The position numbers and the translations under genes were made by a program. A DNA stretch of 64,000 bases, from positions 78,018 to 142,017 of the forward strand of contig NW_006766954.1 in the NCBI RefSeq assembly GCF_000275845.1, given 5' to 3'. The first letter of the stretch is position 1. The number at the start of each line of letters is the position of its first letter. Below, piece after piece: positions 11,167-23,111 of the stretch. Origin of the DNA: Dichomitus squalens LYAD-421 SS1. Lineage: Eukaryota; Basidiomycota; Agaricomycetes; Polyporales; Polyporaceae. Under the pieces are notes generated by a model. It saw nothing but the letters and a program-made list of their open reading frames with translations. It ran no database searches and was not told the DNA's origin.

Positions 11167-12320
11167 TCATGATCCAAAATATAGAGGTAGTACATGTTGT
11201 GCGACGTTGAATCCCAGTAACGACACTATGTACCCTGTGAAAAGGGGAAGCAATGGTGCCAGCAGAAGTTCTGTGCGTACAAGGAATGGCAGAGCTGCAA
11301 AGAGCATTAGACGGGCTTCGTGGGAGACCGATCGGAGCCGTTACGCACTGTTTAGTCCCAAGTAGACCCCATATATGTACTGTGCGAACCTAACCGACGT
11401 GTGTGAGAAACGTTGTGATGACAGTACTCGAGGTGACATACCCTGCTAGATAAAGTGTGTTCGACACGAACAGGCATACCCAGTTGTTCTTCAGGATGAT
11501 AGGAACCAAGAACAGCTGAGCAAGGTACAACGTTAAATAGAAAGGAAAGAACGCGTTTGTATGGACATCGAAGGCATACGCCCATTCGACCCTTGCGTCT
11601 TCCAGCGTTGAGTGTGACGGCGGTGAGAGCAATACGCGGTTGGCGAAGAACCTATTTTGATACATTCAACACGCGAGTTGCAAAGGTTATCGGAATGGCT
11701 GCATGTATACGTACCATAGTATTGTAGCAATCACGAACCCGACAAGGAGATAGTCGCGGACAACCATGAGGATAGCTAACCCAATAGCTCCCCAGATGCC
11801 GTACGAATAGACAACCGACCACGCGACTGCGGATACTGACCCACAACATTCATAGGCGTAGAGGAGATCACGCACAGGCCGACTCACCACATAGACACGC
11901 TGCGATGAGTATGAGTATGGCCGGATCATCTCTTGCCCATGTATTCTTGGTTTCTGTCCCGGGCTGTCAGTCTACGACATATAAGCACGTAAAGAAGCGC
12001 GACTTACGTTTGTGGAAGTACACGTTGCGGTAACTGAGAACAGTTGAGGACAGAATCTGCGCCTTCAAAAGGGCACTCAACTCACACTCTCTTCGGAGCC
12101 AGACATAGGTATGTTAATTGCCAAGCCGCCTGCTCGAAGTCCTACTTCCCCCGGAGCGTTCACATTCGTCCAGCGCCCGAGACCAATTGCACGAACGCAC
12201 CATCTGCTGAAACCGGTGTAACCTGCGGAATATTACAGGTACGCGAACCAGCGCAGGTGAGGGGTTCCGGTACTGCCCGCCGTTGCCGGGGTTTGGTGAG
12301 GTCACAGGTAGCACATCCAT
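11167..12320 (-). CDS. GMH1: UNC-50/GMH1 family Golgi membrane protein
   Basis: Eight exons: 12320-12201, 12141-12086, 12033-12008, 11953-11888, 11835-11715, 11651-11442, 11389-11349 and 11294-11167. Phases close to 215 aa.
The family signatures are clear: QQMDFEQAAWQLTYLCLAP, YRNVYFHKQTKNTWARDDPA, then hydrophobic segments, then EWAYAFDVHTNAFFPFYLTL and a C-terminal FLVRTELLLAPLLPLF followed by a last hydrophobic stretch ending LYFGS. About five membrane spans are expected.
Known for the family: yeast Gmh1 is a Golgi protein interacting with Arf exchange factors, and UNC-50 is needed for trafficking of certain receptors.
The ATG at 12320 gives a typical short cytosolic N-terminus. One 26-nt exon is present. 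The gene is divergent from the WW-domain gene at 12671. Confidence 0.92.
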
Positions 12321-12670
12321 ATCTGCACGGATCCGCGGACGTGTACGGCGAGCAGAGACCACAGTGGAGAGGAGATGAGCTATCTCAAAAATACGAGTGT
12401 GGCCAGCTTTCAGAGTATGCCTTCCAGTGTATAGCAGACGTCGATGTCGCGGGTGTAGACCAGAGTAGACGGAGGACTTAGCGGAGGCCGGTGGCAGCAC
12501 CGTACTTGGCTTAGGTAGGCGCCCATCACACGCGGCAGCGGAGATACCTGGTTTCGCGCGGAGCTTGATATTGTTCTGCAGGCCCTAGTCTCGGTCGCCG
12601 CCGAAGACATCCTCGACTCTCACTTACAGCATCACAAGCCCTCCCCTCATCATCGCCCTCGACGTTCACC
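12321..12670. promoter_or_regulatory. Shared divergent promoter region
   Basis: 350 bp separate the start codons of the minus-strand GMH1 gene and the plus-strand WW-domain gene, so both promoters must lie here. No clear TATA box is visible on either side. A polypyrimidine stretch ending CTTACAG just before the plus-strand ATG could be a 5'-UTR splice acceptor. Confidence 0.5.
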
Positions 12671-15600
12671 ATGCCCGAGGAAGACGTCGAACGCCTCGAT
12701 TGGGGAGACGATGAGCAGCAAGCCCCTCCGGACTCGAACTACGACTACTCGCCAGGCCTGTCGCAGAGCGGATACACGGGTGCCGCAGAGGACCCGGAGG
12801 ACGCAGTCTCCTTGGGAGGCGACGATGATGACGAGCGCGAGTACTACGCTAACCATCATCACTCTGAAGAACAGGCTTCCGTAGCTGTCCCTTCTCCTTT
12901 CTCAACATCCGTGTCGCACGCAGGCAAACGCGACAGTCAGCGCCAATCCGCCACCACACCCTCCAGGACACCTTCGCGTGCCAAAAACTCTGAGTCCCCT
13001 TCCAGGGAGTCTCGACCACCCAACTCCCAAGGCAAGCTTCCGCCAGCACCGCTCATTCACGGCCTCCCCCCGAAACCCACTATCGTAGCGCCGCCGCCTT
13101 CTTTCGAGCCAGCTGCAGAAAATGGGATTCGTGCAAGCGCCATGACCAACAGCAGGCGACGCGGGGTCAACGGTGGCGGCAAGGCGGCGGCCGCTCCTGA
13201 TGGGAGCGATCCTCTGCCACCAGATTGGGAGATCCGATATCCTCGAAATGGTGGCAAGGACGTCTACTATTACAACAGCAAGACGGACGAATCGACATGG
13301 TCGCGGCCCAGACTCCCAAACCATGGGCGCTCTTCGCCGACGAAGAGCGGTGGTGCTCAGAGTTCTGGGCGTCGCTCCCCTGACATACAAGATAACCCGC
13401 CTGAGAGAACGGGCCGCAGCCAGCAGCCGCGCGTCACGCGCAGAGACGCGAACTCCCGTAGACAGTCGCCGCTCCCTGGCCAGGATCTGTCATACGCGGA
13501 TCGTCACTATAGACCGAATGAGGCTCCCGCAGATGCCCCTACTGCTAACTCTAGTGATCGGCGTGGTGAACGTGGCATCTCTGGCTCGAGATACGTTCCT
13601 GAGACGTCTTATGGGCCGGGGCGGTCACCCTCGCCACTGCCTACAGGTGGTGACAAGCGTCGGGCAAGGTCGTCAAGTCCTCAGTGGGACCGCGTGGGTA
13701 GGCGAGACTCTTCCCCGACTCCGTCTCAGGAGCGTATAGTGTGGCAGCAGGATCGTCAGGCAGGAGGCTCCGACTCCGGCTGGGGACGTTCTCAGGAATA
13801 TTCCGAGGTTGTGCAGTCTGTCAGTCGATCCCCCTCGGGGCGTCGTCATCGTCGCAAGGACGACATCGAGCCGCCGATACGACGCAAGGACGACATCGAA
13901 CCGCGTATCCGTCGCAAAGACGATATAGACACTCGTATCCGCAGGAAGGACGATGTCGAATATCGTCTCAGCCGCAAGGACGACAACGAGTCGCGCTTCA
14001 GGCGTAAAGACGACATTGAACCACCTCTCCGTCGCAAAGACGACATCGAACCTCCGCTGCGTCCGTTGCCTCCGATTTCACGCCACACCGACGAATGGGT
14101 GGCTCCAAGTACGAGTACGTTATTCGCCTCATCCTCCGCCTCCCGTCTTTCGCCTGGCTCTCCCTCCCGAGGTGGAGGACAAGTGCAATCCGACTGTCTC
14201 GTGAAGCCTCGGGAGCCCGTCTCCCCATACACTGTCTCCCCGCCGAATGTCTCCTGTACATACGAGGACGCTTCTCCTGGACGCTTCGACCCCAATTTCT
14301 CCGTGCCTCTTCCTTCTTCATGCCTCACGCTCCAATCGCTTCTTTTACGAACCCTTTTCCTTTTCTCTTGCAGGACTTCGCTCTCCGCCGCTCCACCTGC
14401 GCGAACCCTCGCCGCCGCCAAGGCGCAACGGCACGTCTCTATCTATGAATCCGGGTTATATCGTGCCAGCGTCAAGTAGTGCAAGGGAGCCGTCGCGCTA
14501 TGAGCGCCCTGACAGTCCACCACCACCAGCACGCTATCGCGACAATCTCACAAACGACGGTCCGCCCCAGAGAAGGAGCAGGGATGTAGATGTTCCCGAT
14601 CAGGGCATGGAAACGAAGCGTAGACGTTTGAACGATGACCGCAGTCCGCCTCGGCGCGATCCTAGCGACCTCCCTACTCTGGCCCCTACCCTTCCGACAA
14701 AACCGGTGGTCGGTAATACTTGGCCCTCAGCGCCCGAACGCGAGCCTCAGAGTATATATCACGTTGTCTTCCACCTTGGTCCTCTAAACTAACAGCGCGG
14801 TGTTCCATAGATCACATGCGCCCTCCACTTCCCCCTCAGCAAGAGCAATGGAAGAACTATTCCCAGTTGCCTCCTCAGCGACACTACGGCCGTTCCTATG
14901 ATGATTCGCGTGCCGAGAAGCCTCCATTCAACCCGATCCCCTCACCTATCTCAAACCCACCGCCCATTGAACAGTATCTAGGCTTCAATCCCGTCAATCA
15001 GAACCCCCCGGATGGTCGATCACTGCAAGAGCACACTGCGGATCTACGGAGAAGGGAGCCGAACAATCCTTACTACCCGCAATCTTCATGGGCTCCAGAC
15101 GCCATGGACGTTGACAAACCGTCTATGCCAAGGATCGACGTTCCTGGGAGGTCCAGCATGGGAGGCATGTACTCTGATCGCATGCCTATAACAATCCATC
15201 CTACCCCTGCTCCGGAACCCGCGCCTCGTGCCCCAAGGGCGATGGTTCCAAGGGACAGCAATGCTTACCAGTCAGGTCTCCCAACGCTCTCGCCGACGTC
15301 GCCCTATAGCCCGCGTTCGGTCGGTCCCCCAGTCGTCGAACCCCCGGGTCCGTTGTCACTGCCCATACGTATGCGTCCTGGGCTGCCGCCGCCAATGAGC
15401 GAGCGCCACTGGGAGCCCAACGGCTCGCGGCTACGGGACAGTTTCTCTGGTCCCGGTCCTAGTCCTGTCGACCCTCCGCCTGTCGGCCTGCCGTCGAGGC
15501 TCATCAATGACATGGGGAGGAATCTTCCCGAGCGACCTGTCTCGCGTATGCCTGTGTCCCAGGTAAGTTGTCCGTTCTTGTGCTCGAGAACTTGTTTCTG

Positions 15601-17060
15601 ATTATCCGCGAATAGCATGAAGCTGGACGAGGCCCTCCGCCGCCTCGTAGCACCGGAACCAATAGCATCCCTATCGGGCCTCGAACTTCTGTGCCCGAGG
15701 GCACTGCCCTGCATCCCGATCCCCCTACGTCGTTCCGTCCGCCGAACAACGGGTACGACTCGTACCGCCCGTCGCAGAACGCGGATCGTCAGAGCGTGGA
15801 TCGTGCAAGTGAGCCGTCTCCAGCCTACACAAAACGGGTACGCCAGCTGTCCGTGTTGGGACGTAGACTGATGCTGACAGGCATGTAGCCGATGCGACAC
15901 CCTCACGATGAGCCGACCTCCGATCGATCTCGCTCCGACCGAGCTGGTCGACGTCCGTCAGTTATTCCCAATGAGTCTATGGTGCGCAATGTCCGTCCTT
16001 ATCCCCATTACTTACTCTCATTCACGTGAACAGCGCCGTCCTGTCAATGACAGCCCTGTTAACGAACGTGGTCCCAGTCGTCAGGTCTGTACAAGTTTTG
16101 AATCCACGTGACAGGTCTCTGACGTATCGTAGTCGAGATTCGGTCCTCCGAGCACTCCGGTAGAGCCGGGCGCTCCCCGCATCTGGCAAACAAGAGACGA
16201 GGCACTTCAAATGCCACGTTCGAATGAAGATAGCATACTGCGGGAACCTAGAGAGTTAGTGCGATTGCTTTTTCGTTCCAAATACTTCCTCACCGTCTTG
16301 AAGCATCGCGGATCGCCTAATGCGCGACGATCGTTCTGCATGGCGTTCTTTTGGTCCATCCCGCGACGGTCTACCCCGGAAACGTGTGGACCATCTCGAG
16401 GAGCAATCAGGACGGTCATTCGCTCCGCCTCAGCCTTCGTCCCACCCGCTCCCTGACGTCCCACCTCGGCAAGACAGAGCTGCTACCCCTCCTCTCGCCA
16501 CAGACCGTCGTGATCAGGAGTCTGTGCTTGTAGACATCCCGGCTGTTGGGAAGGTACATCCAGATCGTGCCCGTCTCCTTGACGGTCCTGAGAAGGAGAA
16601 GACTTCCAAGCCAGTCCGCATCCGTCGCCCAGCCAAGTCTCCGGACCGCGGCTTCCAAGACAGGCCCCCATCGGTCGAGGACGGCCGTTATGGCAACCTT
16701 CCTGCCAAACCCAACGACGGACGTTTGGGCATGAATATGCTTCCACCGCGAGATAGGTCCTCGCCACCTGCGGTCGCACAGAACGGCTACCGCCCTGCCA
16801 TCAAGCGTGGGACGTCCTTACTCGAGCGGCTCAACGACCCTCCGCCGCATGATGTGGCGAGCTTGCGCGAAAGGGTCGACATTAGCGCTGCCGACGGTGG
16901 CGGTCCGAGCATCCAACATCAGACCATGGACTTTGATGGTGATGGCGCAAGGGGCGGGGGCGACGATGCAAGGGGTCGCGGGCCTGGTGGATCTGGAGGT
17001 GGCCCGGGACGTCGGCGGCCTATGAAGGCGCGGAGGGGCGGACGGAGGAATGGTCCATGA
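12671..17060 (+). CDS. Large disordered WW-domain protein with decapeptide repeats
   Basis: Eight exons: 12671-14114, 14374-14751, 14811-15562, 15616-15837, 15889-15981, 16034-16084, 16133-16254 and 16304-17060. Phases close to 1272 aa.
One WW domain lies at residues 181-214 (PLPPDWEIRYPRNGGKDVYY, second Trp at about 210), so the protein should bind proline-rich ligands. Nearly everything else is low complexity, rich in Ser, Pro, Arg and Asp, with SP and RS-like runs. Seven decapeptides of the RRKDDIEPP(I/L) type span residues 394-463. The C-terminus is an RGG-like basic tail (GGSGGGPGRRRPMKARRGG).
The composition suggests a nuclear RNA-processing or transcription-linked scaffold, but that is inference from composition only. 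I do not recognise a named orthologue.
The long first intron (14115-14373) has GTACGT/CAG ends, with an alternative donor 6 nt upstream. Confidence 0.8.
13850..14059 (+). repeat. Seven tandem 30-bp units coding RRKDDIEPP(I/L)-type decapeptides
   Basis: Seven in-frame 30-bp units inside exon 1 of the WW-domain gene. The RKDD core is invariant and positions 6-10 vary (IEPPI, IEPRI, IDTRI, VEYRL, NESRF, IEPPL, IEPPL). They alternate strongly basic and acidic residues. Synonymous third-base differences show the array is not brand new, while the last two units are the most alike. Confidence 0.9.
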
Positions 17061-17865
17061 TACTTCTGGCCGTTGACGAAGACTAGGAAGCGGTGAAGTA
17101 GGAACTAATTGGGAAGGGGAAGTCTGCAGAGGATTGGCTTCTCCATTGGACTCTCGCGGCATGTTTATGTGGTCTTTTCGTGCATTCACCAGTCAGTACA
17201 TCGCAGTTCGTTGTCTCGCCTGTTGTTAGTTGCAAATATCCGTTGAACCTGTCGTGAATCACGTGCTGTAGGTATATTTTCGTAGACAGACCGCTTTGGT
17301 GAGTCCATGTCGATAATATGTCGTTCCCTGAAATTGACGTGGATATCAAGAGTCGTGGTGCTCCGTTACACCGTCGCCGTTCCTAACTAAGTGGCGGTTT
17401 TCGTCATCATAGTAAGCAAGCTTAGTCAGATGTGTGTCGGTTCGTAGCAGTTAGGTCTCCTCTCTCATCCGTGGATGCGGCACCCTTGGCAGCGACAGGC
17501 AGGCTTGTCGTTTGGCATAGATATAAGAATGCGTGGATTCCACACACAAGTCTGTGCACACGGGAATCCGGGATCCACAAAAGTCCATCTGATATCCTGT
17601 CGCAGCTGCAAAGCTTCTCATATGACCAAGATATGCAGCATAGAGGAACGAATGCCTAGCGAACCATTGTAGTTCTGATCACGAAGGTACGTGTGAATGG
17701 ATTTTAGTATGTCATTTCGTTAACCAACAGCGTCGAGGAAGACAACGCGATAGGTACTGTATGTCGAGGGCGAGATAATGCTCCGACTATGATATAGTAA
17801 GTGCGCTGTAGCAACAGGGGTATTCTATCGTGCAATAATTTAAGAGCAATAACGATACAAACCTA
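17061..17865. other. Convergent intergenic region
   Basis: 0.8 kb between the stop of the WW gene and the stop of the minus-strand F-box-like gene. It presumably holds two 3'-UTRs. Short ORFs at 17432-17672 overlap in different frames and show no family features. Confidence 0.4.
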
Positions 17866-19334
17866 CTACAGGGGGTATTCAGGCGAGAAGAGACCTAGGT
17901 TCTCGAAAAATCGCTTCCCATCATCAAATGAAACCCCGTGAACTCGTACGCCCCCAGGGGTCAAACCAAAGCGCCAGAAGGTAGCGCAGGAGGGCGTTCG
18001 GATACACACATCCTTCACACGGCCGTTGAAGAGACATGCTGCCAGCAGCGCGTGCTCGACCTCAAGCCGAGCTGCCTCCTCCTTTCCCCCAGCGACGTCG
18101 ACATAAATCGCTTTGCAGTTTTCGAAGGCTTGCGCGAAATGTACAGAAGAACACTAGACGGGTAAGGTCAGCTGTTTCCAGCATATTCGGACCGAACACT
18201 TACCACCACAGGCCCGCACGCATCTTCAATGTCGCTTTCCAACACGATCCTAAGGGCGAGATAGCTGACGCTTGTTAAAGCTTCCCGTCGCCCACGTAAC
18301 GCGTCCACGTTTAGGAAAGGTGAAATGGACAGTCGCAGAACGCGAGGAACATGATCCTTGATCACCGACGCCAGGCAGCCGCTGCGGTCATGTACCACGC
18401 CGACAAGTTCCAAGGCGTTCGCCACACAGGTATTTCCCATCATGTAAAGGCTGAAGAGGTCACCGCGAGCAACCTCGAGACGCCACCAAGCGTCGTGTTC
18501 TTCGCGAGCCCACTTCGTCGCCATCTTGTTAACATTCCGAATGTCGCGCAGCCGGGGAGACCAAGCCGTCGAACTGTTACCCACGTCGAGTTCGACGATA
18601 TCCGGGAACGCCCAGACAAAGTCGTCGTGCGCGTCATGCACGAAAAGAGGGACATGGAGCTTGCGTACTCCGAAGAAAGTCTTAGCCGGGGTCGTTGGGG
18701 CCGTGGCCATGGATCGCGCTGCCGAAACGTGGACAAGAGTATACTTGTGACGGCGCAGGATCTTACTGAAGTCCACCGCGTCCTCGTCGCGGACGACGTC
18801 GCGTCGGGGAGTTATCGTCGCTTCCTCGAGGGGAGATCGGATGGCCGAGAACAGCTCATGTGCGCGAGGGCCTGCTCCGAAGACGCGGAGGGCCCTGAGG
18901 GTGGTAATTCGCTTCAGGGTGTGCCTTAGACTGACGTTCTTGAGGGCCTCCTCCGGCTGACGTAGTGTGAGCTCCGTGAGCTTCGGGGCCTTCGCAACCA
19001 TCGCGGACAACATTCGCAGTGTATCGAGGTCGAAGGTGGACATGGCTATGTCTAGCCCGGTCACAGACTGTAAGCGTCGCGAGTCATCGATGGCGACGCG
19101 CCCCGAATGGGTAACAAACGCGAAGAACGATGCGATCGCGGCTTTCGAGGCCAGGACCAGGGCGCCCGGACAAAGAGCAAGCGCCAGCAGTGAACCGTGG
19201 TTGCGGAGCTGCTGGTTCGTGCTGCTCAGCGCGATGAGGGTGGTTATGTCCTGGATCTGCTCGAGAATGAGCATGGCCACGTCGAAGGTGACAGATGCCT
19301 TGTATAGGGAGGAAAAGGGGCGCATCTCTGTCAA
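17866..19334 (-). CDS. F-box-like protein A
   Basis: Two exons, 19334-18204 and 18153-17866, phase 0, 472 aa.
The N-terminus has an F-box-like helix set (TFDVAMLILEQIQDITTLIA, then LSSTNQQLRNHG). Leucine-rich, irregular LRR-like segments follow (KAPKLTELTLRQPEEAL, TTLRALRVFGAGPRAHELF). A conserved late block contains WWRLEVARGDLFSLYMMG and LRLSISPFLN. The last exon encodes about 95 residues, including a FENCKAIYVDVAGG segment.
The gene at 40054-41500 has the same block order and an intron in the corresponding place, so they are paralogs. Proteins of this kind are very numerous in mushroom genomes and are usually assumed to recruit substrates to SCF ubiquitin ligases. No substrate can be inferred. 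Confidence 0.72.
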
Positions 19335-20842
19335 GCATGGAAGGTGTGTAGGTGGTCAGGCGGTGTGTTCAGGTCGACAGATGAGCAACTACCAGGTACG
19401 TACCTTTAACTGGGCTATGAAAAGCAAGATCTACTAAGGTAGATTGGTAGTGAGACGATGTTGAACCGCGAGATAGGAAGGACTGATCTGATACAGCGGT
19501 CTCAGTACGTCTACGACCACCTGCAGATGCGCTCAACACTCACAAGAATCAGCACAGGATCCGCCGCCTTGAGGAAGGGTGTCGAGGGTGTCGATATTTG
19601 GCGGGAGCGTGGTCCAGATGGAAGACATTTTATACCAGACGCATGAGCCCCGGAGTGACGCCTGCGGAGAGACCAGATCTTTTGCGTAAGGCAGCCACCC
19701 CAAATGTCGTTCCATGAGGGAGTTCGAACTGGGATTGAACCCTCGCCTCCGTGTCGACGGGAAATGTCGGCCCAATTTGGGTGCGTGCTTTGGCCATTGT
19801 TCGAGAGATCTGAACTCCCTGTAGGTGGACCTCACCCGGACCGTCCATGGCGGTCCGAGTTTCCCCATCGGACTTGTCTCGTTACCAGCTGTAGGAACGT
19901 AATGCTGCAACGAGAGGTGACCTAACGCGGCAGGCATCTGGGCATTTATAGTAAGGAGGTAGTCTACACATTTTCAATGGCTTTTGCCCAGAACGGCCAC
20001 GGTTTCACAAAGACTCTACCTTGCACATCCCCTTCTTGTCACCTTTTCTTTGTTAGAACATAGTCGATTGTCTGCCGTACGAGTTTACAATTGCCTTCCT
20101 TCACCATCGAGCGTCGCAATGGGCCCATGTGTTTCCTTTCAAGCTGCGGTGAGGGGCCTCTGGTGTCAACGATAACGGGTAGCCCCCGCCGCGATGCCCG
20201 ACCCTGGTGTGTCCAAAGCTAGTCTGAGTTTTAAAAGTGAAGGGAAGAGTTGGACGACCGTCTGATGCGCTTTGCAGAGCTGTGCAGCTTGTACAAGTTC
20301 GTCGGAGACACCCATGGCCAGTGAACGAGGCTGGAATGATCGGATGACGGAGCGCTCACGGTGGTTAGTTTAGTGGCCGAGACAAAAGCGCTAACGTTAC
20401 TTTCTTGGGAACGATGCGCATCGCTCCTTGAGTCCTTCTGTATGCTCCCGCGTGCAGAGTAATGCTGAGATTGACCTAGATTAATGAGCAGTTTTTACCT
20501 TGATATGAGATTTTGTTTGTCGCCGACAGTTCGATTGTCCGTACTGTTCCGGCTGCAGAGGCTGCCACGTACTGTAGCAAGTTCAGCTTGGGCCGGCGGC
20601 CGTGAGAAAGTAGTATGGGCAAGGCTTTTGGCGCCCGTGGCGTACTTGAGATTTATCAGTGTTCTACCCGACGGGCTCATTGTGCTGCGGCAGCACAGCG
20701 GTCAGACCCACCAACGCATGTCCTTCGGATATCCCCGTCGTCAACGCGATTAACTCTTCGCCGATCTCCGCCAGCAGGTTTCAACCGGTCATTCAAATCT
20801 CCGTTGCACAGACGTTGGAAGAGTGTTTGGTACCAGTGACAC
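19335..20842. other. Gene-poor intergenic region
   Basis: 1.5 kb between divergent genes (F-box A on minus, the kinase-like gene on plus). No gene supported. A B-box-like GGTTCAATCCC on the minus strand near 19731 does not belong to a foldable tRNA. ORFs at about 20484-20856 overlap in three frames with no coding signature. Confidence 0.4.
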
Positions 20843-22500
20843 ATGTCCTCTCCTAACTTGGACGGTCCCGCTCCATCGGTCTCTGCTGCGGACCATGCTG
20901 GCTCGCTTGTTTTTGGAGGACAGACGATCTCTGGTTCGCTTCCTTCCATCACGCGGCGATCACGCAAGCTGAGACGATTGGTCCGTTGGAAGACACTCCT
21001 AATACAGACATCCTAGCCCAGTTGCAGGCGCAATCGCGTGCCGAAGACCAAGGCGAGCAAATTGCCCACACTGGTACTACGGGTGAAATTGGCCTCATGT
21101 CTGCGCTTAAAAGCGCGGGCCTGGCCGAGGATGAGTATGTCAATCGTGACGTCCTACCTTCGGGACAAAACGTCGTGCTCATGCTCGTCGGATTGATCGC
21201 ATCGGGGAAGGTAGTGTGGTGCTCCCTGTCTGATGCCGTGTACAGGGGATCTCATTGGTTGACCAACAAAATTCACTTCATCGCGGATGTGATTCCCTCG
21301 TCCCGGCCACTCTTGGTGGCTTCTTTGGGGCTACAATCAATCGTGTTTGTGTGTAATGGCGCGTATTCACTCAACCGCCGCCTGGTCCGACGCTTGCCCA
21401 ATATGCGCGCTTGCCCTAACTGCCTCATCCGCTTCTGCACGGCCACAATTGCTCCTTCAGACCACATTCTCCCAAGCACTGGAGCGGCATTTCCCCAAAT
21501 TTCGACGATGCAGCCAGGACGACTTGGGCGATCGTCGGAGCGTCGAGGCGCTTGTGCGCCGGTCCCTCGGGGAGGGCCTGTCCGTGGTCATCGATAGGGC
21601 GAACTTTGATGAAAGGCAAGCAAGAACCCCAGACACCATTTGTGCTGCGGTAGGGTGTTCATACACGTGCCCTTCTCCTCCCTCCTCACAGCCAGCGATC
21701 GACCTGGATCAATATTGCACGCGAGTTCCCCGGCACAGCGGCATGGATAATCGTGTTCGACACGCCGTACGAAGTGAGCTCCACCCTCCATTTTACAGCG
21801 CCCCGTAGTCAGCGGTAGTGAATGCCATTTTTAGGTGTGCGCCGCAAGGCTAGCGGACCGTAAGCTGTAATATCTTTGTCACTCCTAACCACAGACCGAC
21901 GCCCGCCGCCGTCTTGCCGCAGGTAAGGATCACCCGACGATCACCACCCCCGAGCTCGGTCTCCAAGTATTGGAGCGCTTCAAGCTACTATATCGCTCGC
22001 CGTCGCCTCACGAAGGCTACTCTCGCATCTTATACCTCAAGCCTGATGACCTCCCCCCACCCAGTGAGCTGACGGCCAAAGACGTACGGGACACAATGCG
22101 CCGTCTGCGAAATGCGCCGGAAGTCGTGTGGACAGACCCTCCTACCGGTTTTGGGTACGGTGGTTGTGGTGCGCGCGGTGGTTACAGTCGCGGCTACCGG
22201 GACAGCCGAGACCACAGGGGAGGTCACCCTCCTCGTCGTGCGTACACACCCCAAGGGGCTCCCCCGTATCGAGGGGACTGGGCTCCGCGCGGTGGGTACC
22301 GTGGGGCAGGTGCGCCTCAGGAGAGGACTCGATGGAACGCACATTCGAGAGGCTTCTCCCCTGGGCGCGGCCCGTCTACGTCTGGACGGGCGTGGTCTGG
22401 GCGCACTACCACAGCCCATGGATCATCAGGCGACCCTCAGTCGGGAGGGAGCTCGAGGGACTATGACTACGATCGTACTGAGCGCGACTGGCGACGATGA
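20843..22500 (+). CDS. PNK-like P-loop kinase-domain protein with RG-rich tail
   Basis: Secure exons: (start)-21210, 21461-21619, 21696-21773, 21835-21859 and 21923-22500.
A Walker A motif is split by an intron (LMLVGLIASGK, then TTF). Then come RCSQDDLGD, a Walker B-like SVVIDRANFDERQ, a helix RSTWINIAREF, IIVFDTPYE and the C..R...RKDHPT block typical of the kinase half of polynucleotide kinases and related AAA_33 proteins. An N-terminal phosphatase half is absent. The C-terminal 115 residues are Arg/Gly/Tyr-rich (RGGYSRGYRDSRDHRGG), an RG-type nucleic-acid-binding tail, so a role on RNA or DNA ends is a fair inference.
The 5' end is uncertain. ATG 20843 works only with a 35-nt intron (20934-20968), and the product would then be 390 aa. 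The third intron either uses a GC donor or is only 46 nt. Confidence 0.75.
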
Positions 22501-23111
22501 GGCCCGATGTGTACCATAACTCCTAGGTCTGGAATGGTAGTTCTCACGGCGGAGGACGGCGCCTCTGTCATGGTTTGTAGTTCACACTATTGCACAAGTC
22601 AACTCAGGGTACAGCTCTGTCCAAACGTTATCGTCAGAGAGCCTGCTGGCGAGAGTCCGAACTGGGACGGACGGCCACAAAGGTACTGGCATTTCCTCCC
22701 GAAATCCGGACAATGCTTCGTCTCCATCCTTGATGTCATCAGGATATTCGTTCCGACCAGCGGTCCTCGAGGGTCTGCATATACCGTAGGAGCACAACGT
22801 AGTGCTGGTTGGCATCTCCGGCGGTGATATTGCGGCGCCAGTGTACTGATAGTCTGGATATCTCGCTGGCCGCGGAAGGTCATATGTTTTGTAGACCAGT
22901 CTTCCCACATTCAACTATAAGGTCGCTAGCACGCAGAAAAATGCTACGCAAGCGGAAGCAGGCTTTGGGCATGTCCGATTCGCTCGTACTCACTTCTCAG
23001 GCCTACCAGTGCAGACAAGCATGTTTTTCATGACATCACAACATTGCACAGCTCACGAATAGTATGGTACTCTGGTAGCAGGTACGGTCGCCTGCGTGGG
23101 GGGAGCGTGCA
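22501..23111. other. Convergent intergenic region
   Basis: 0.6 kb between the stops of the kinase-like gene and the sedolisin gene. No feature recognised. Minus-strand ORFs at 22582-22914 overlap each other in different frames. Confidence 0.4.

Noticed and set aside
14247..14792. ORF spanning 14247-14792 as a separate gene
   Set aside because: It is exon 2 of the WW-domain gene plus flanking intron sequence. Phases join it cleanly to exons 1 and 3.
19715..19810. tRNA-like sequence on the minus strand (B-box-like GGTTCAATCCC and a 9-bp AGGGAGTTC/GAACTCCCT terminal pairing)
   Set aside because: The T stem does not pair, no D or anticodon arm fits, and the span is about 96-104 nt. Judged a chance match.
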